Shown here piece after piece: positions 49,845-61,700 of a DNA stretch of 64,000 nt. A program made the position numbers and the translations under genes. Numbering within the stretch: the stretch's first letter is position 1; each line of letters begins with the position of its first letter. The stretch is from Polymyxa betae (Eukaryota > Endomyxa > Phytomyxea > Plasmodiophorida > Plasmodiophoridae), in assembly GCA_003693705.1 (NCBI GenBank), contig RBZT01000672.1, positions 178,838 through 242,837 of the forward strand, in the 5' to 3' direction. The notes under the pieces were generated by a model, which saw only the letters and a program-made list of their open reading frames with translations, made no database searches and was not told the DNA's origin.

Positions 49845-51724
49845 TTATATTGGATTATCGTTTGCAGACTGAACGCTGCTGGCGACACTGAAGCGTCTGG
49901 CGGCAAACATCGCCTGGAGCAGTTTATCGGTGCCATGCATTGCGATACTCTGCCGTCGATATTGTTCGTATATGGCGTCGATGAACTGGCGACCGGCATC
50001 GCCTGCATCGTGGATACGCTCTCCATGCTGAAATTCGTCCTGGACTTGTGATGTTGACAAAATATTGAAATTGGGCCCGACATGACGCCCTGTTGCTACG
50101 CTTGGAGGCATCTGAGATGCCCCCGCGGCATCAATCAGATCGTATCTGAACCATATCGTTTGAAAATGAACCATACATTGCTAAACTGTGCTGCTTACAT
50201 TCGGGTTTGAAGTGCTTCCAGACCTCGTTCTAAAACCAGATGTGCATCAGGAACGTGATTATGGGATAGGAAGTCAGAGATCTGGTCCAGCTGCTGGACG
50301 ATATATTGATGTCGCTCCTGCAGGTCGCTGATCTTGCGCTCTTGGCAATCGATTAGAATACGAAGCTCGTTGCTGCGATCTGCCGTGACCGCCTCCGACT
50401 CGGTGCTGATTTCAACGCCTTCTGCTCTGCTCTCCTGCAGATCGCGCTCCAAGCTGGAACGAAGTCTGGCTAGCGATTCGATCTCTGCTACCAGTTCGAA
50501 CTGTTGCTCCTGAGCCTTCAGGAAATGGTCACTAATGTCGTTGATGTTCTGCAATCCGGTCGCTCTATCACCCAAGATCAGACTTCCAATTGACAAATGC
50601 ATCATGTCGATATAATTACTGGCAGATCCAGCTCAGTACGCCCTTGGTCTGGTCTAATTCACTCAGACGCTGTCTAATCTTGGCTTTGTTGGTTTCGATC
50701 TCGAACTGGACTTGGACCTGTAGGGCGTCCAGCTTCTTGGCGACGGCACGTTGTGATCGTGTCGAATCCTGGACGACGGTTAGCGCAACTGAGTCATAGC
50801 AGTAATCGCCACAGACTTCGTGCAATCTCCGGATGTCGTCGAAGATTTCGAACCTTCGCTGTATAGCCGGGTTCTCCTCTTCGAACGTTTTCAGGCAGTC
50901 CCAATCGCGACGGAATTGTGAAACCTACGAAATCGTTAAATAGTTCAGGGAGGTTTCGCTTGGAGCTGGAACCTGCTTGGCGGCTGCCGTTTGGAGCACT
51001 CCCAGATCGGCGCGAGCTCGGTGAATGTCACGTCGAGTCTGAACCAGACAATCGACCTGGGCATGAATGTTTCGTCGTAACTTGCTCATATCCTGCTCCA
51101 TCGACTTCATGACGATCATCTCAAGACGGTTGCCCTTGACACAGAGCTCGAACTCGTTCTTCACCTGGCGCCATTGTCGTTCGGCCTCAGAAATTCGCTG
51201 CCGAGCGTGCACGATGTCATTCTCGATCAGACGTACTTTCCGTTCGGCGATCCGAACGTTATCGAAGACAAACGAGCCGGACCTGGTTTCCTTTAGATGA
51301 AAAATTTTGTCGATCAAGTTTCTGATATCATTGTCGAGGCGTCGCAAATCGTTTGTGAGCTGGTCGTCGGTGTGAAGAATCGCCGAAGCATGCGACGCCT
51401 TGCTGAACAGAGCATTATCTTGAAGGATGGCGTCGGCGGCAAGCGACTCGTTCAATCTACGGGGAATCTCAGCTTCGATTCGCATGACCGGATCGCCAAC
51501 ATTTGAAATTGGCAGCGCGCCTCTTCAACTCGCTTCTCGATCCTCGACAACGGTTCAGCTAATCGGTGTTTGTTGACGGGTTGCGATTTCAGATCGCGAG
51601 CTGAGAGCTCAAAGGCATGAACCCTTTTCAGAACATGCTGGAACTGATTGATAATATCTTCGGTTTCAGGGTGCAGAGCCCGACGTCCTACAGGACGCGG
51701 GTCTGCAAATGTCGCTGCCGACAT
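49845..51724 (-). CDS. Outer dynein arm docking complex coiled coil (ODAD1/CCDC114-CCDC63 type)
   Basis: About 590 residues, helical nearly throughout. Start MSAATFADPRPVGRRAL, heptad-rich exons (NDIRNLIDKIFHLKETRSG, IAERKVRLIENDIVHARQRI, LRRNIHAQVDCLVQTRRDIH), then the signature-like NDISDHFLKAQEQQFELVAE with IESLARLRSSLE. That last block matches the family pattern [I/V]-x-D-[I/V]-x-x-x-F-x-x-x-E-x-x-x-F-x-L. The last exon is disordered (ASQMPPSVATGRH; SVASSVQSANDNPI). Introns of 43-60 nt; the last starts after LEALQTRI. The docking complex fixes outer dynein arms on doublets. A general coiled-coil protein remains an alternative. Confidence 0.6.
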
Positions 51725-52192
51725 CGTCTTAGCGAAACGACGTCCTTCTTAGAAGCAGATTCGCGACTTGTTGGAAATATCTTCGCTGACGCGCGCGGCT
51801 GTCAGAATCAGTTGACAACGCATTATTATCGACCTGCAAGGCTGACGCTGACGACGATGCTGGACCTGATAATAGTGAGAATGAGAATATCAATATGGGA
51901 TCCCCCTTTGACTGCAATGAGTAATGTAGGGGATGAGGCGGCCTCCCATGGGGACTCCCTGACCCTGTTATGAACTATAGAGCCTACTACTATTGCCTAT
52001 AACAGGGAGTGATGGAGACCGCTATCGACACTCTCGTTCCTTTTTCGATTACTCGGGCTAGATCAGTTTTCATTGTTAGGTTTAATAGTGAACAAGACGT
52101 TGCCGGAATTTTGTTGACTGGCGCGGGAGACCAGCAGGATCGGAAGCCGGCACAAGGTCGCGACCAAGCAAAGCTTGTATTCGCGAAACTGT
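51725..52192. other. Gap between ODAD1-like start and NOSIP end
   Basis: Both neighbours are on the minus strand, so this should be the NOSIP 3' UTR and the ODAD1-like promoter. A plus-strand frame from 52009 runs into the NOSIP region and looks like its shadow. The only structured element noted is the inverted repeat. Confidence 0.4.
51963..52007. repeat. Inverted repeat (9-bp arms)
   Basis: CCCTGTTAT at 51963-51971 pairs with ATAACAGGG at 51999-52007 across a 27-base loop. It sits in the gap between the docking-complex start and the NOSIP stop. It could form a stem in RNA of either strand or mark a transcript end. Confidence 0.6.
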
Positions 52193-53379
52193 TCAGCCTT
52201 GGAATGCAGGTGTCACGATCTGGGCTTGAAGCTTGGCATTGGTACTGCCTGAGAACCCGGTCGCACCCCATTCGACATGCTGCTTCAGTTTCTTGCCACA
52301 ATGACAACAGCACTTCTCGGGAGCCACCAACGTCTCAAAACAGTTCTATAGTAAACTCGTTAAGCGAACGATATAAAGCGTTTAGGTAACAATGCAAGGC
52401 TTTCTAATGCAATTAAATACAAATGCGACAAATGAATCCAAAACCCACCTTGCAAAGGACATGGCCGCAATTCGACAGCCACACCGATTTGACAGCAGAT
52501 GTTAAAGCTTTCCTACAGCTTGGGCACATAAATTTGTAGCTCCGATCAGCCTCTGACGTTGCGTCGTCTACCATATATCAATTCTGTGGCCTTTTCGAAA
52601 AAAAAAAGGTCCATTACCGAGATCGATTCGATCCGTTAATCTAACAGGCCTCAGCTGCGAAAGCTTTAATGGATGTCTCTACAAACAAATCAAATATAGA
52701 ATCAGGTGAGTAAGTTGGTAAGCGAGTACCTCGGGGCATTGCGTTTTCGTATTTGGCGGCACAAGCCTCTTCTCCTTTTTATAATCAGGCTCACAGTTCA
52801 AAGTGCAATCTGGCAGCCAGAATGCACGAAGATTAGGCTTCTTCGAAGATTGCGATTGATTGTTATCAGCATTATCATGTGTAATTCCTGATTCGATTAG
52901 AGCAAATCTATTACAAGTAAGTTCTACAAAATCGAATTAAAATTGGCAAATTTGAACTTTTCGATTTGTTCGTCTTTAACACGAAGTTCTTGTTCTTGTT
53001 GTTCGGCTTGTAGTTGGCGTAATTCTTCCTCATATTTGGCCTCGGCTGCCTAAGCTATTCAGCAACGAGCTATTATACAGGTCATTGCCTACTTTAATAA
53101 CTTGCTTCTGATGCAAAAGATTGTCATAGATACAGGCTTTGCAGAAGACATGTCCTTCTGAGCAAGCTTGTGCATCAATCGCCTAAACCATACCTATTAG
53201 ATGGTGATTGAAATTGCCAATTGGTAAAAGGCGACCAGTTCGAGGCAGAGAGTACAAGCTTCTGGTCTTTTCTGGCTATCGGCGCCAAGACGAGCCGTCT
53301 GGGTGCCATACTTCAGTTTGCGCTTCTCGCCATACGAGAAATATTGCCTGGCTGTGGCATTCTTAGAATGGCGAGGCAT
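52193..53379 (-). CDS. NOSIP: NOSIP-type U-box ubiquitin ligase
   Basis: Spliced gene, about 270 residues. The start MPRHSKNATARQYFSYGEKR with KLKYGTQTARLG is the conserved NOSIP N-terminus. A split U-box follows: RPEACTLCLELV, AIDAQACSEGHVFCKACIYD, NLLHQKQ. Then a Lys/Glu coiled coil (AAEAKYEEELRQLQAEQQEQ), FMCPSCRKALTSAVKSVWLS with NCGHVLC, and the end WGATGFSGSTNAKLQAQIVT with AFQG, matching the family end G-T-G-F-x-G-S. NOSIP is a nuclear E3 ligase associated with the spliceosome. TGA at 52193. In this protein the second half of the U-box keeps more Cys/His (CPSCRK...CGHVLC) than usual, so it may bind zinc. Confidence 0.85.
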
Positions 53380-53834
53380 CCCTAAGACGTCACCGATATC
53401 GGCAAAAGAATGCGAACTGCGTCCGATCTGACTTTCGTTGTGAGACAATACTAATGCATTGACCAAATGCTTGTCAGATTCATAATAGCAGGTCGAATTA
53501 TGAGAGCAGAGTGACTAAATCAATTATGCCAATAGTGTCTCGATTGTAAGTCGGGGCGACTTGGAGCATAGTTGCAATCCAGGGAAATCGACAACAATAG
53601 AATTATAGAAGAGGTAGCCGCAGTGCCTGATTATATAGTCGCTTCAAGAATAGCGAGATGCTACATCACCACAATGAGCTAGACGCAATCTGGCAAAAAA
53701 AATCGTCCCCTGCGGAAGTGACAGTCTTCCGAATAAGTTGCATCCTGGTTTGCTGCATTCCGAAAAGGCCGATGTATTTCTGTTATCATAAGTACGCTGC
53801 GACTTGCCCATGAAGTAGCTGCAGTACCACATAA

Positions 53835-54519
53835 TCAGTTATCTGTTTGACTTTCTCGATGCATTTGGGAGTTTTTAACGTAAATTTCGGCAGATCGCTC
53901 CAGAAAGTCGAGTTCCTCTGGGCGCAAATCGCGAAAGTATCGAGCCGGATTCCCCGCCCAAATCTATACACAACAAGATCATTATCTAAAACCAAATTCA
54001 AATACAAATAAGGGAAATCGACCAAGCCTGCTTGAAAGCGTGCAGAATGTCGGCATACCTGTCCAGAAGTGACAATAGACCCGGGTTGAAGAACAGCACC
54101 AGCAGCAAGTTGAGATTTCGATTCCATCTCGGCACCAGTAATTATTGATCCGATCCCAACCAGACAATAATCGCCAATTCGGCAGCCATGTAGACGAGCA
54201 GCATGACCGATTGTGGCCCCAATCCCGATACTCACAGGATTCTGCTTGTCGCCAGCGACCACCGCCCCGTCTTGTATATTCGTATCTTTTCCAACTTTCA
54301 CATCTCCTTTCGAAAAGTCAATGACAGAACGACCTCGATTTGTGATACTCTGCCCTGAACGACAGTATTATACCAGACACTGCATCTAGAGCCTAATGCT
54401 ACTGGGCCTTGAACAGTGGCTGTTGGTGCGATCCAAGCTTGAGAATCTATAGCTGCCAGCTTTGCCAGCCACCGGATGCGAGTCCGGAACGGAATCATCA
54501 TTGAAGGCGCCAATATCAA
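53835..54519 (-). CDS. Gamma carbonic anhydrase-like protein (left-handed beta helix)
   Basis: Hexapeptide-repeat protein. Exon 1: MILAPSMMIPFRTRIRWLAK, SQAWIAPTATVQGPVALGSR and CSVWYNTVVQG. A probable GC-AG intron follows, then DVKVGKDTNIQDGAVVAGDK, VSIGIGATIGHAARLHGCRI and SQLAAGAVLQPGSIVTSGQ. A GT-AG intron leads to IWAGNPARYFRDLRPEELDF and a helical tail. The family has three zinc His; the GHAARLHGC pair is present but the first, in the xVVH turn after NIQDG, is Ala (VVA). This fits the inactive-type gamma-CA-like subunits attached to mitochondrial complex I. The basic N-terminus could target mitochondria. TGA at 53835. Confidence 0.8.
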
Positions 54520-54666
54520 ATAGATGCCATCACATAAGCTTCATAATAGTTCCGTTAAAGACTGCCTACTACAGTAATAGCATCTGTCTATAGAGAAACT
54601 TTTGTGAAAGCTTAGAAAGGTGACATTGAGATGCGTTCTATGAATGATAGTTAGATAGACTGCAGT

Positions 54667-55338
54667 TTATGCTAATCCATCATGCCAGCTTGATCGTGGA
54701 TGGGTTTTACGGTGGTTGGATCGGGGCCAGAGGTACAGATTGCAAATCGCACCGAAAAAGACCAGTTGGAATGCTACGAAAGCAATCCAGTTGAAAGGTT
54801 GGTTTCTTGAGAGTTCGGGGACTTCATATGAGAGCACCAAGGTTCTGGGATTGAATCCTTCTCCCATCTTCTTCTTGAAATAGGACGTTGATGTTTGATA
54901 CAGATTGTCTAGCGACGACCTCAGCTTTCTCAGTTCCTCATTAAGACCAGCCAATTTCGAGACGTGGTCGCCAAATCGTTTCTGAACCATAGCGTTCTCG
55001 TCACCTACCCCATTCGATATCAATGAAATGGTTTGCCCCAAAGCGGCAAGAATTTGATCAAGTTCAAAGAAGGAGCGGCTTGACATGGGCATGGTTTGGA
55101 AGCCAGACACAGTATTATGTGCTGACCAGGCGATGTAATTTTCGATATTATGCTCGAACTCTTTAAAAGCTTGGCCTGCAGCTTGAGCTTCCAACACCTT
55201 ATGAGAGGTTGCATGGATCAAGTTGTCCAGTTTGCCATGTGACTCGGCAAACATATTATTATTGCCAGGCACCGGTTGACTCTTCACTGTTATTGCCAGT
55301 AAAGCCAGGATTAAGTACGTATTCAGTACTGAAACCAT
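54667..55338 (-). CDS. Type I membrane protein with lumenal coiled coil, intronless
   Basis: A 223-codon single exon, rare here. Signal peptide MVSVLNTYLILALLAITVKS, then about 160 lumenal residues with helical heptads (KLDNLIHATSHKVLEAQAAG; LNEELRKLRSSLDNLYQTST). One transmembrane helix (NWIAFVAFQLVFFGAICNLY) near the C-terminus is followed by a short basic cytosolic tail (RSNHRKTHPRSSWHDG). The layout resembles the stalk end of lectin-type or p24-like cargo receptors, but no lectin or GOLD domain is seen and I do not assign a family. Confidence 0.65.
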   Translation of the reverse strand: MVSVLNTYLILALLAITVKSQPVPGNNNMFAESHGKLDNLIHATSHKVLEAQAAGQAFKEFEHNIENYIAWSAHNTVSGFQTMPMSSRSFFELDQILAALGQTISLISNGVGDENAMVQKRFGDHVSKLAGLNEELRKLRSSLDNLYQTSTSYFKKKMGEGFNPRTLVLSYEVPELSRNQPFNWIAFVAFQLVFFGAICNLYLWPRSNHRKTHPRSSWHDGLA

Positions 55339-55522
55339 TTTACATTATAAAAGGAGACACCCGAACGATGACCGAATCCAAAATTCCAAGACATGGCTAA
55401 ACCAAAGGTCCGAAAAAAATTGTGAGTTCCGGCGAAGTTCTAAATTACAGCTTTTCTGAGTGAAGAATTAATTAGTAGACAAACGTTAGAGAGTAATAGT
55501 TAAAATGCTGGTTTAACTTTCA

Positions 55523-57362
55523 TTATTTACGATCTACAATTCGGGTCCGAATGGAGTTGGGTAGAGCGCTAATCTTCTGGTACGCCTCATAAGCAATATG
55601 ATCATCTATTTGACAAATCATATATCCAATTTTCCTGTAGATCATCAGTTCTCAAAATCCATATATATAACAACACGAGCGCACCCTTGAGTTCCCAAAA
55701 CTTGGGCAGAAATATTGTAATCAGACAGAGCATTATTGATTTCCTTTCGATACCAATCACGATGACAGCGTGAGAGAGTTCTGGATGAGACTTACTCGAA
55801 GTACCCCTGGAACATTGCGATGGATGTTCATGATTCGGCATTTCGCACCATCTTGGATCATATTGACGTTGGGGAAATTCACCGCTGATGTCTGGGAACA
55901 TGCTTGAAAGTCGATTCTACAAAGTTCTGGAGCCTTACAGTGTTTCCAGTCACGATGTAATCAATAAGTTTTTCTGCAACCTCATAGCCAATCGCTTCCT
56001 GGGCTTCCTCTGTTGATCCACCTAGAAACAGAACATGATGAATGGGCGTTGCCAGTACAAAGAAAAAATAGAGATGAATGCATGCTACAGCGAGCACTGT
56101 GGATTTCTTTACCTATATGAGGCGTGAGAATAGTATTTGAGCATCCTTGAAGAGGGCTAGAGAATGAGCCACCAGCTGCGGGCTCTTCAGGGAATACATC
56201 GATTGCTGCTCCCAAAAGATGCTAGAAAACATGAATTTGGGTGTACAAAGTTGAACTACAAATGATTTACTCTAGATTTCAATGCGGAAGCTAATGCATT
56301 TACATCGACACATTTTCCTCTTGCATAGTTTATCAAAAATGAGCGCCCCTAGTTGTCAATTAGCCACATTCTGAAATTGTAAAAGAAATAAACTTGCCGG
56401 CTTCATTTGAGCTATCTCTTGTTCCCCAATGAGATTAACTGTTAATGGCGTAAGAGGCACATGTAGCGATACAAAATCGGATTCAGACAGTAACTACACC
56501 ATGTCAGTGCAAACTGAAATGCCAATCGCAAAATCATGTACGTCATTCTGCGATGAAACTGGTGTTGCATTCCCCAAAGGCATTTTACGATCAATATCGT
56601 AGAAGATCACTCGCATCCCCAAAGCCTCAGCTAGAACAGAAAGTTGTGAACCAACGTGTCCTGAAATGTCTTATTAAGTTTCCTTCTCAAGAATCGACCC
56701 ATGGACTAACCGTATCCAATAATGCCCAGAGTTTTGCCCCGAACTTCGTATCGGTTTTGGGACGATTTGTTCCATTTCCCCTATTCGCAATAAATCAGAA
56801 TGTCCAACAGCATTGCAAACACTTACAGTATGCATCGCCCCACTGCATTCTGTCAGACCTCGTGCCAGCCCAATAATGCATGAAAGCACAATCTCAGCGA
56901 CACTGCGAGTGTTGGCGAAAGGGGCGTTGAAAACCGGAACCCCTCGCTCAGCGGCTACTTCCAAATCCGTCTGATCCGTTCCTAGAAAGGAATGTCAAAA
57001 TGACTTCAGGGTGTGCGGCAAAGCAAGAACCGATACAGAAACAGCCAATGGTTACTGGACCAGACTTCGAAATAGCTTCTAGCACTTCGGCAGTTAATTT
57101 GGTTTTCGATCGAATCCCGATGATGTTCGCCTAAAACGCTTCAATAAATACAAGCAGACCCAAATGCGTCATCTCCAAACTTGAGTACTTTTGGAATCTT
57201 CTTGATCAAGTCTTCGCGACTGATTCGTGACAGTGCTTCAACTTCAAAGCCTTGTCGCTCGAAGGCATCAACAGCGTTCTGCGAAACCGCCTCCAGAAGC
57301 AGTACCTTGACCGGCTGGAGATTGAGATCAGAGATGGCACTGAGATCGAGTTCACCCTCCAT
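55523..57362 (-). CDS. SERA: D-3-phosphoglycerate dehydrogenase
   Basis: First enzyme of serine synthesis (3-phosphoglycerate to 3-phosphohydroxypyruvate, NAD-dependent). Start MEGELDLSAISDLNLQPVKV. Landmarks: VEALSRISREDLIKKIP, IIGIRSKTKLTAEVLEA, GTDQTDLEVAAERGVPVFNA, FANTRSVAEIVLSCIIGLAR, GAAIDVFPEEPAAGGSF, ILTPHIG joined to GSTEEAQEAIGYEVAEKLID, NIHRNVPGVLRE, and an ACT-type end (GYMICQID, ISALPNSIRTRIVDRK) at 55523. The sequence and single ACT domain match the SerA / yeast Ser3-Ser33 type. The catalytic His is in TPHIG. About eight short introns. Confidence 0.9.
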
Positions 57363-58747
57363 GGTTGAGAGATTCTTTAAGTGATTTAAGTAGATACTGA
57401 TTCAATGTGAAATCGATGAAGTAACATGAGCGACTGCGACTTCTGGTGCCACATCCATCCAGTACCCTACTTGGCAGAACTGCGTCTGCCTTCAAGCAAT
57501 CTGTCATTGAAAACATTCCGCAGCATCTAGGTGAGGCCAGATTCGGCTATTGATGGCAAATATCAGCATCGGTTTTGGATTACTTCAAGCGTTGACGAAA
57601 CGCGACTCAACTGAAGGAGTCTTGTAAGGGTATAAAATGCCAATGGGGATACTTACGATTGCAAATTCGTAAAATCGCACAGCAGTCAAAACTCAGAGGA
57701 CAGGCGCGAGACAATGGATATGATTCTAAACTGGCAGTAATCCTATTTTCCGATTCCATCTAACACAAAAGATCGGGTTTGGCGGGATTTAGAAATGGTA
57801 GTGTATAAGAAAAATGACATCGCTATGGATAAGAGCGCAGGAGTTAGTTGGCAAACAGAAGGACAGATTACAAGGAATGTAGCGCGTATTATACACCTGA
57901 CCGCTATAGCTAGAGCGACCAAGCACCTTGTCGTATGCGCATGCAGCAATTATGCTTATCGCAGACTGAGGAATTGGCGTCCACCATCCCTTTACGCAAA
58001 ATCTGCAATTCGTCATAGACTCATAGTGCCCTTTCACCTCGCGGAAGTCTGAGTTGATAAATGACAGTAAAGTTGGCCTTTGGCCATTGCTCATGTAAAC
58101 AGAAGTTTCTCGGCGCGTGAAACCAGCTGAAAATTATTTCAAGTTTCATTGTGCTTGTGATAAAGACATATTTCAATAAGAAAATAAAAATAACCATTCC
58201 TCAGGAGTTCAACCAAATTTGTACTGACCCCAAGAAAAATGGATTGCATTTGATTGAAATGCCAACAAAGAGAGCTGTCTAAGATTTCATTTGAAAAAAA
58301 CTCAATCTGCATGCTTTCTCAACAAAACGTTACGATATATTTGCACAAATCCCTGCTTTAGATCAGGACTATTTCAGTCATCGTTATGACGGAAACTGTC
58401 TCAGTATGATCATGGTTTGACTCTGGATAAACCATCGAAAAACTGCACCGAACGAACAATGCGACGAATAATTTCGTCAGGAGCAGCGACGACCTCATAG
58501 ATGTTATCTAATTAAAGAATGTCGCTCTGCAATCCACATTCTACAAATTATACGGAAATTCGTAAAACGATTCTCATGAAAACTTTAAAAGACCCATGGA
58601 ACATATGAGATTCGGGTTTCGGTCCAAATGCCATCGCCAACCGATCACTTCATGAGTATGTGTGACTGATACCAAGTTTGTGTCATCGAGCTGGTAGTAT
58701 CATCTGAGTTGTGCTTTTGACGACTTGAGGGGGAATCCATTATAATC
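57363..58747. other. Long intergenic region between PGDH and DNAI4
   Basis: Nearly 1.4 kb between divergent genes, the longest gap in the window. The longest frames (57789-58094 minus and 57795-58052 plus) overlap each other, lack family resemblance and have no splice partners. It should contain both promoters and may hide a non-coding RNA; I see no clear structure. Confidence 0.4.
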
Positions 58748-61700
58748 ATGTCGACCTCAAATCCGAAATCTTCCGAGAGAACGGCAGCTACGACAGCGGC
58801 CAGCAAATCTTCACATATCACATCCAAACGATCGATTATGTTTGGATCGCATCGAACAGGAAAAGGTAGCTGCGATATCTGTGCTATCGATTGAGACGAA
58901 TTTGGGTTCAGGAACGACGATGCGATCTGGCCGTTCTGTAAGAACTAAAGATCCATTACGAGTCATCATCAACGGTGTCGATGTCACACCCTTACCGCTG
59001 ATCGAGACTAAAGACGCCAAAGTAAAGAAGAAATCGTCCTCGAGTAAATCATTATCGAGTCGGAGAACAAAAGTAACACACCGAAACCGTTTAACTTCTT
59101 ATAATAATCACCAAACAGGGCGGCTCATCGATGATGGTGACGGATTCCAGCATAACCTCTTCTAAAGTTCCATCAAACTCGAGCAATGCGACCAGCATAC
59201 GAGAAGGTCCTGGTTCGTCATCTTTGAGCGACATTATCTGAATTCGCCAGTGTAGGATCGGATAGAAACGGTATCGATGCTGGGTTATCGATGAGCTCGA
59301 TAACATCAGACAGTTCTGAGATTGTTAGCGATGACGGTCGCTCTGAGATCGCTGTTGGATATAGCGATGGAGATCAGAGCTCGGGCAATGAAACTGACGA
59401 TATTGAGCGTGTGCTAGTCGACGCTAGTACACTGCCAGTTGAACATGCAAACGTCGCTGAGCAGGTTCGGTCGAAAATCATTCGACTGTAAACGTTCGCT
59501 TAACGATTTAGTCAGGTTCATGAAGAGCCTATTACTATTGAGTATAGCCCAATCGAACTGAATCAACTTTTGGAGGTACGACTTTCCGAATCGACCACCC
59601 AAACTGTTTTGAACCTTCCTTCCATCTGTGTGTGGTCGAAGCAAACAGATCTCACTGCCAAAGTCGAGGTGACGCTTCCTTTCCGATCCTTCGCATTAGA
59701 CTCGTGTACTCACCCACGAGCAGAAAGATGTCCAGGCCTATCAGCAGAGGTTAGCCTCCAAGGCGACAGCTTCAGAGCGCTCTGCTCAGACATTCAATCT
59801 GCCATTGAAGACCAAAGAGGTGCAAGCTCAACCTCCTTGGAAATACAATGTAACGTTACTCCAGTATCAATCGACGACTCTGAGGGAGCCTCCTAGGTCG
59901 GCTGTCAAACCTCCAAATGGGACATTCATGATAGATTCGCTGCCAGCTCGACGCATGTCAATACAAAGGAGTCGAAAGCAGCGACCGCAGGTTAGATGGG
60001 CGCTGTTATTAATTGATGCATTTATGGTTCTGTATCTAGATGAGATCCAATCGCCTTATCCAAGACTTTTGAGATCGCTAATCACAGTCGAGAAGGCACT
60101 GATTCAAAATGAGATCCATGACAAGCATCTCTTATATCGGAATCAAGAACTTTTAATGCCTGCCCAACCAATATCGTAATGTCGTTCAATTTTTCCTTTC
60201 AGTATCTAAACAAAATATGAAGCAAACAGCAACCCGAACGTAGCCCGAGTTTATTGCAAATGAAAACGACCGAATCCGACTCAACTGGAGGAGAACAGGT
60301 TATTGGCGGCCTGGATCGACTCTGGACATTCGGCTGTAAAGCTGTGTATGAGCTATCTAACATATTGCTATATTACTGAATGCTCTCAGGGCCGATTTCT
60401 GTGTAAACGGCATGGATTGGAATAGGGTCAATCCTGATTTATTAGCAGCTGGATATGGACCTGCAGAGTTTAACGACTCTGTTAAATTCGGTAATAATGC
60501 TGTGAGCATATTCTTCAAACCATCACAACGTTTGCATCGCAGAGATTGGTTCAGATGCCGGACTAATCGCCTTATGGACTTTGAAGAATCCAGAATGCCC
60601 GACACGCTTAATCCGGTCCAAGATCGGTGTCACCAGTGTTGATTTCAGTTCGGAGCACCCACAGCTATTGGCAGGTTAATATTATCATTGTTCAGATTAC
60701 AATATCTGTAATGTGGTCATTTAGCGGGACTTTACGATGGGTCGCTAGCCATCTACGACGTTCGGATGGCTGGCAGTTCGCCAGTTTTGAAAGCTGCTTA
60801 CGGCACCCACTCACATAGCGATCCTGTATGGAGTGTGAAGTGGACCTCGAAAGGGAGTCAAGGCAGCGAATCCATCATGTCGGTATCAACAGACGGCCAT
60901 ATTAAACAATGGAGTATGAAAAAGGGTCTATTCGCTCACGATGTCATGATTCTGAAACGCATCCAAAACCCACAGGCCCTTGCCAACGATTCGGGTAGGC
61001 GATTGCAATCAGTTATTTTTGTCGGTGTAACCACTTAGCAGGTGAGGGCATGATTAATCGTATTGGCTCCAGCCTTTGTTTCGATTTCTCCCGAATCGAT
61101 TCGACTTTGTACCTAACTGGAACCGAAGATGGCGTTGTTCATAAATGCTCAAAGTCATACAATGAGCAGGTCTTTTGGAACTTCGTATAAAACGATCATT
61201 CTGACTGACAGATATTTTCAGGTAATTGAAAGCTATTTCGGACATACTGGCCCGATCAATAGGGTGAAGATCTCGCCGTTTCTTGATCATGCGTTCGTCA
61301 CTGCATCAGCAGATTGCACAGTTAGAGTATGGACTCAGGTACGGAGTCAAATGTTTTGCATTGAACTGAAACAATGTGGCTGAAATGGCTTAAGAAATCG
61401 ACACAACCTGCGCTGACTCTTCAATGTGGTTATGATTATATCATGGACGTGGATTGGTCTCCGAATAATTCTTGCGTATTTGCATCTGTATCGAGAGATG
61501 GACGTCTAGATGTAAGCTTATCTATATCTTTTCGTTTAAAAAATCGGATTTTGAAACAATTTGCACAAAACAGGTTTGGAACATCGAGAGTTCAACAGTA
61601 AATCCTTGGGTGACACAGTCGGCTGATCCTGGAAGAATGCTGAATTCGGTTCTATTCGGGGTAAAGGCTCCTGTTATAATGACGGGAGCTCGAGATGGAA

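Noticed and set aside
52009-52389. 126-codon plus-strand frame.
   Set aside because: It overlaps the NOSIP C-terminal exon on the opposite strand, which matches its family; the plus frame matches nothing.
57789-58094. 101-codon minus-strand frame in the long PGDH-DNAI4 gap.
   Set aside because: Overlaps an equally open plus-strand frame, composition not coding-like, no splice partners; left as intergenic.
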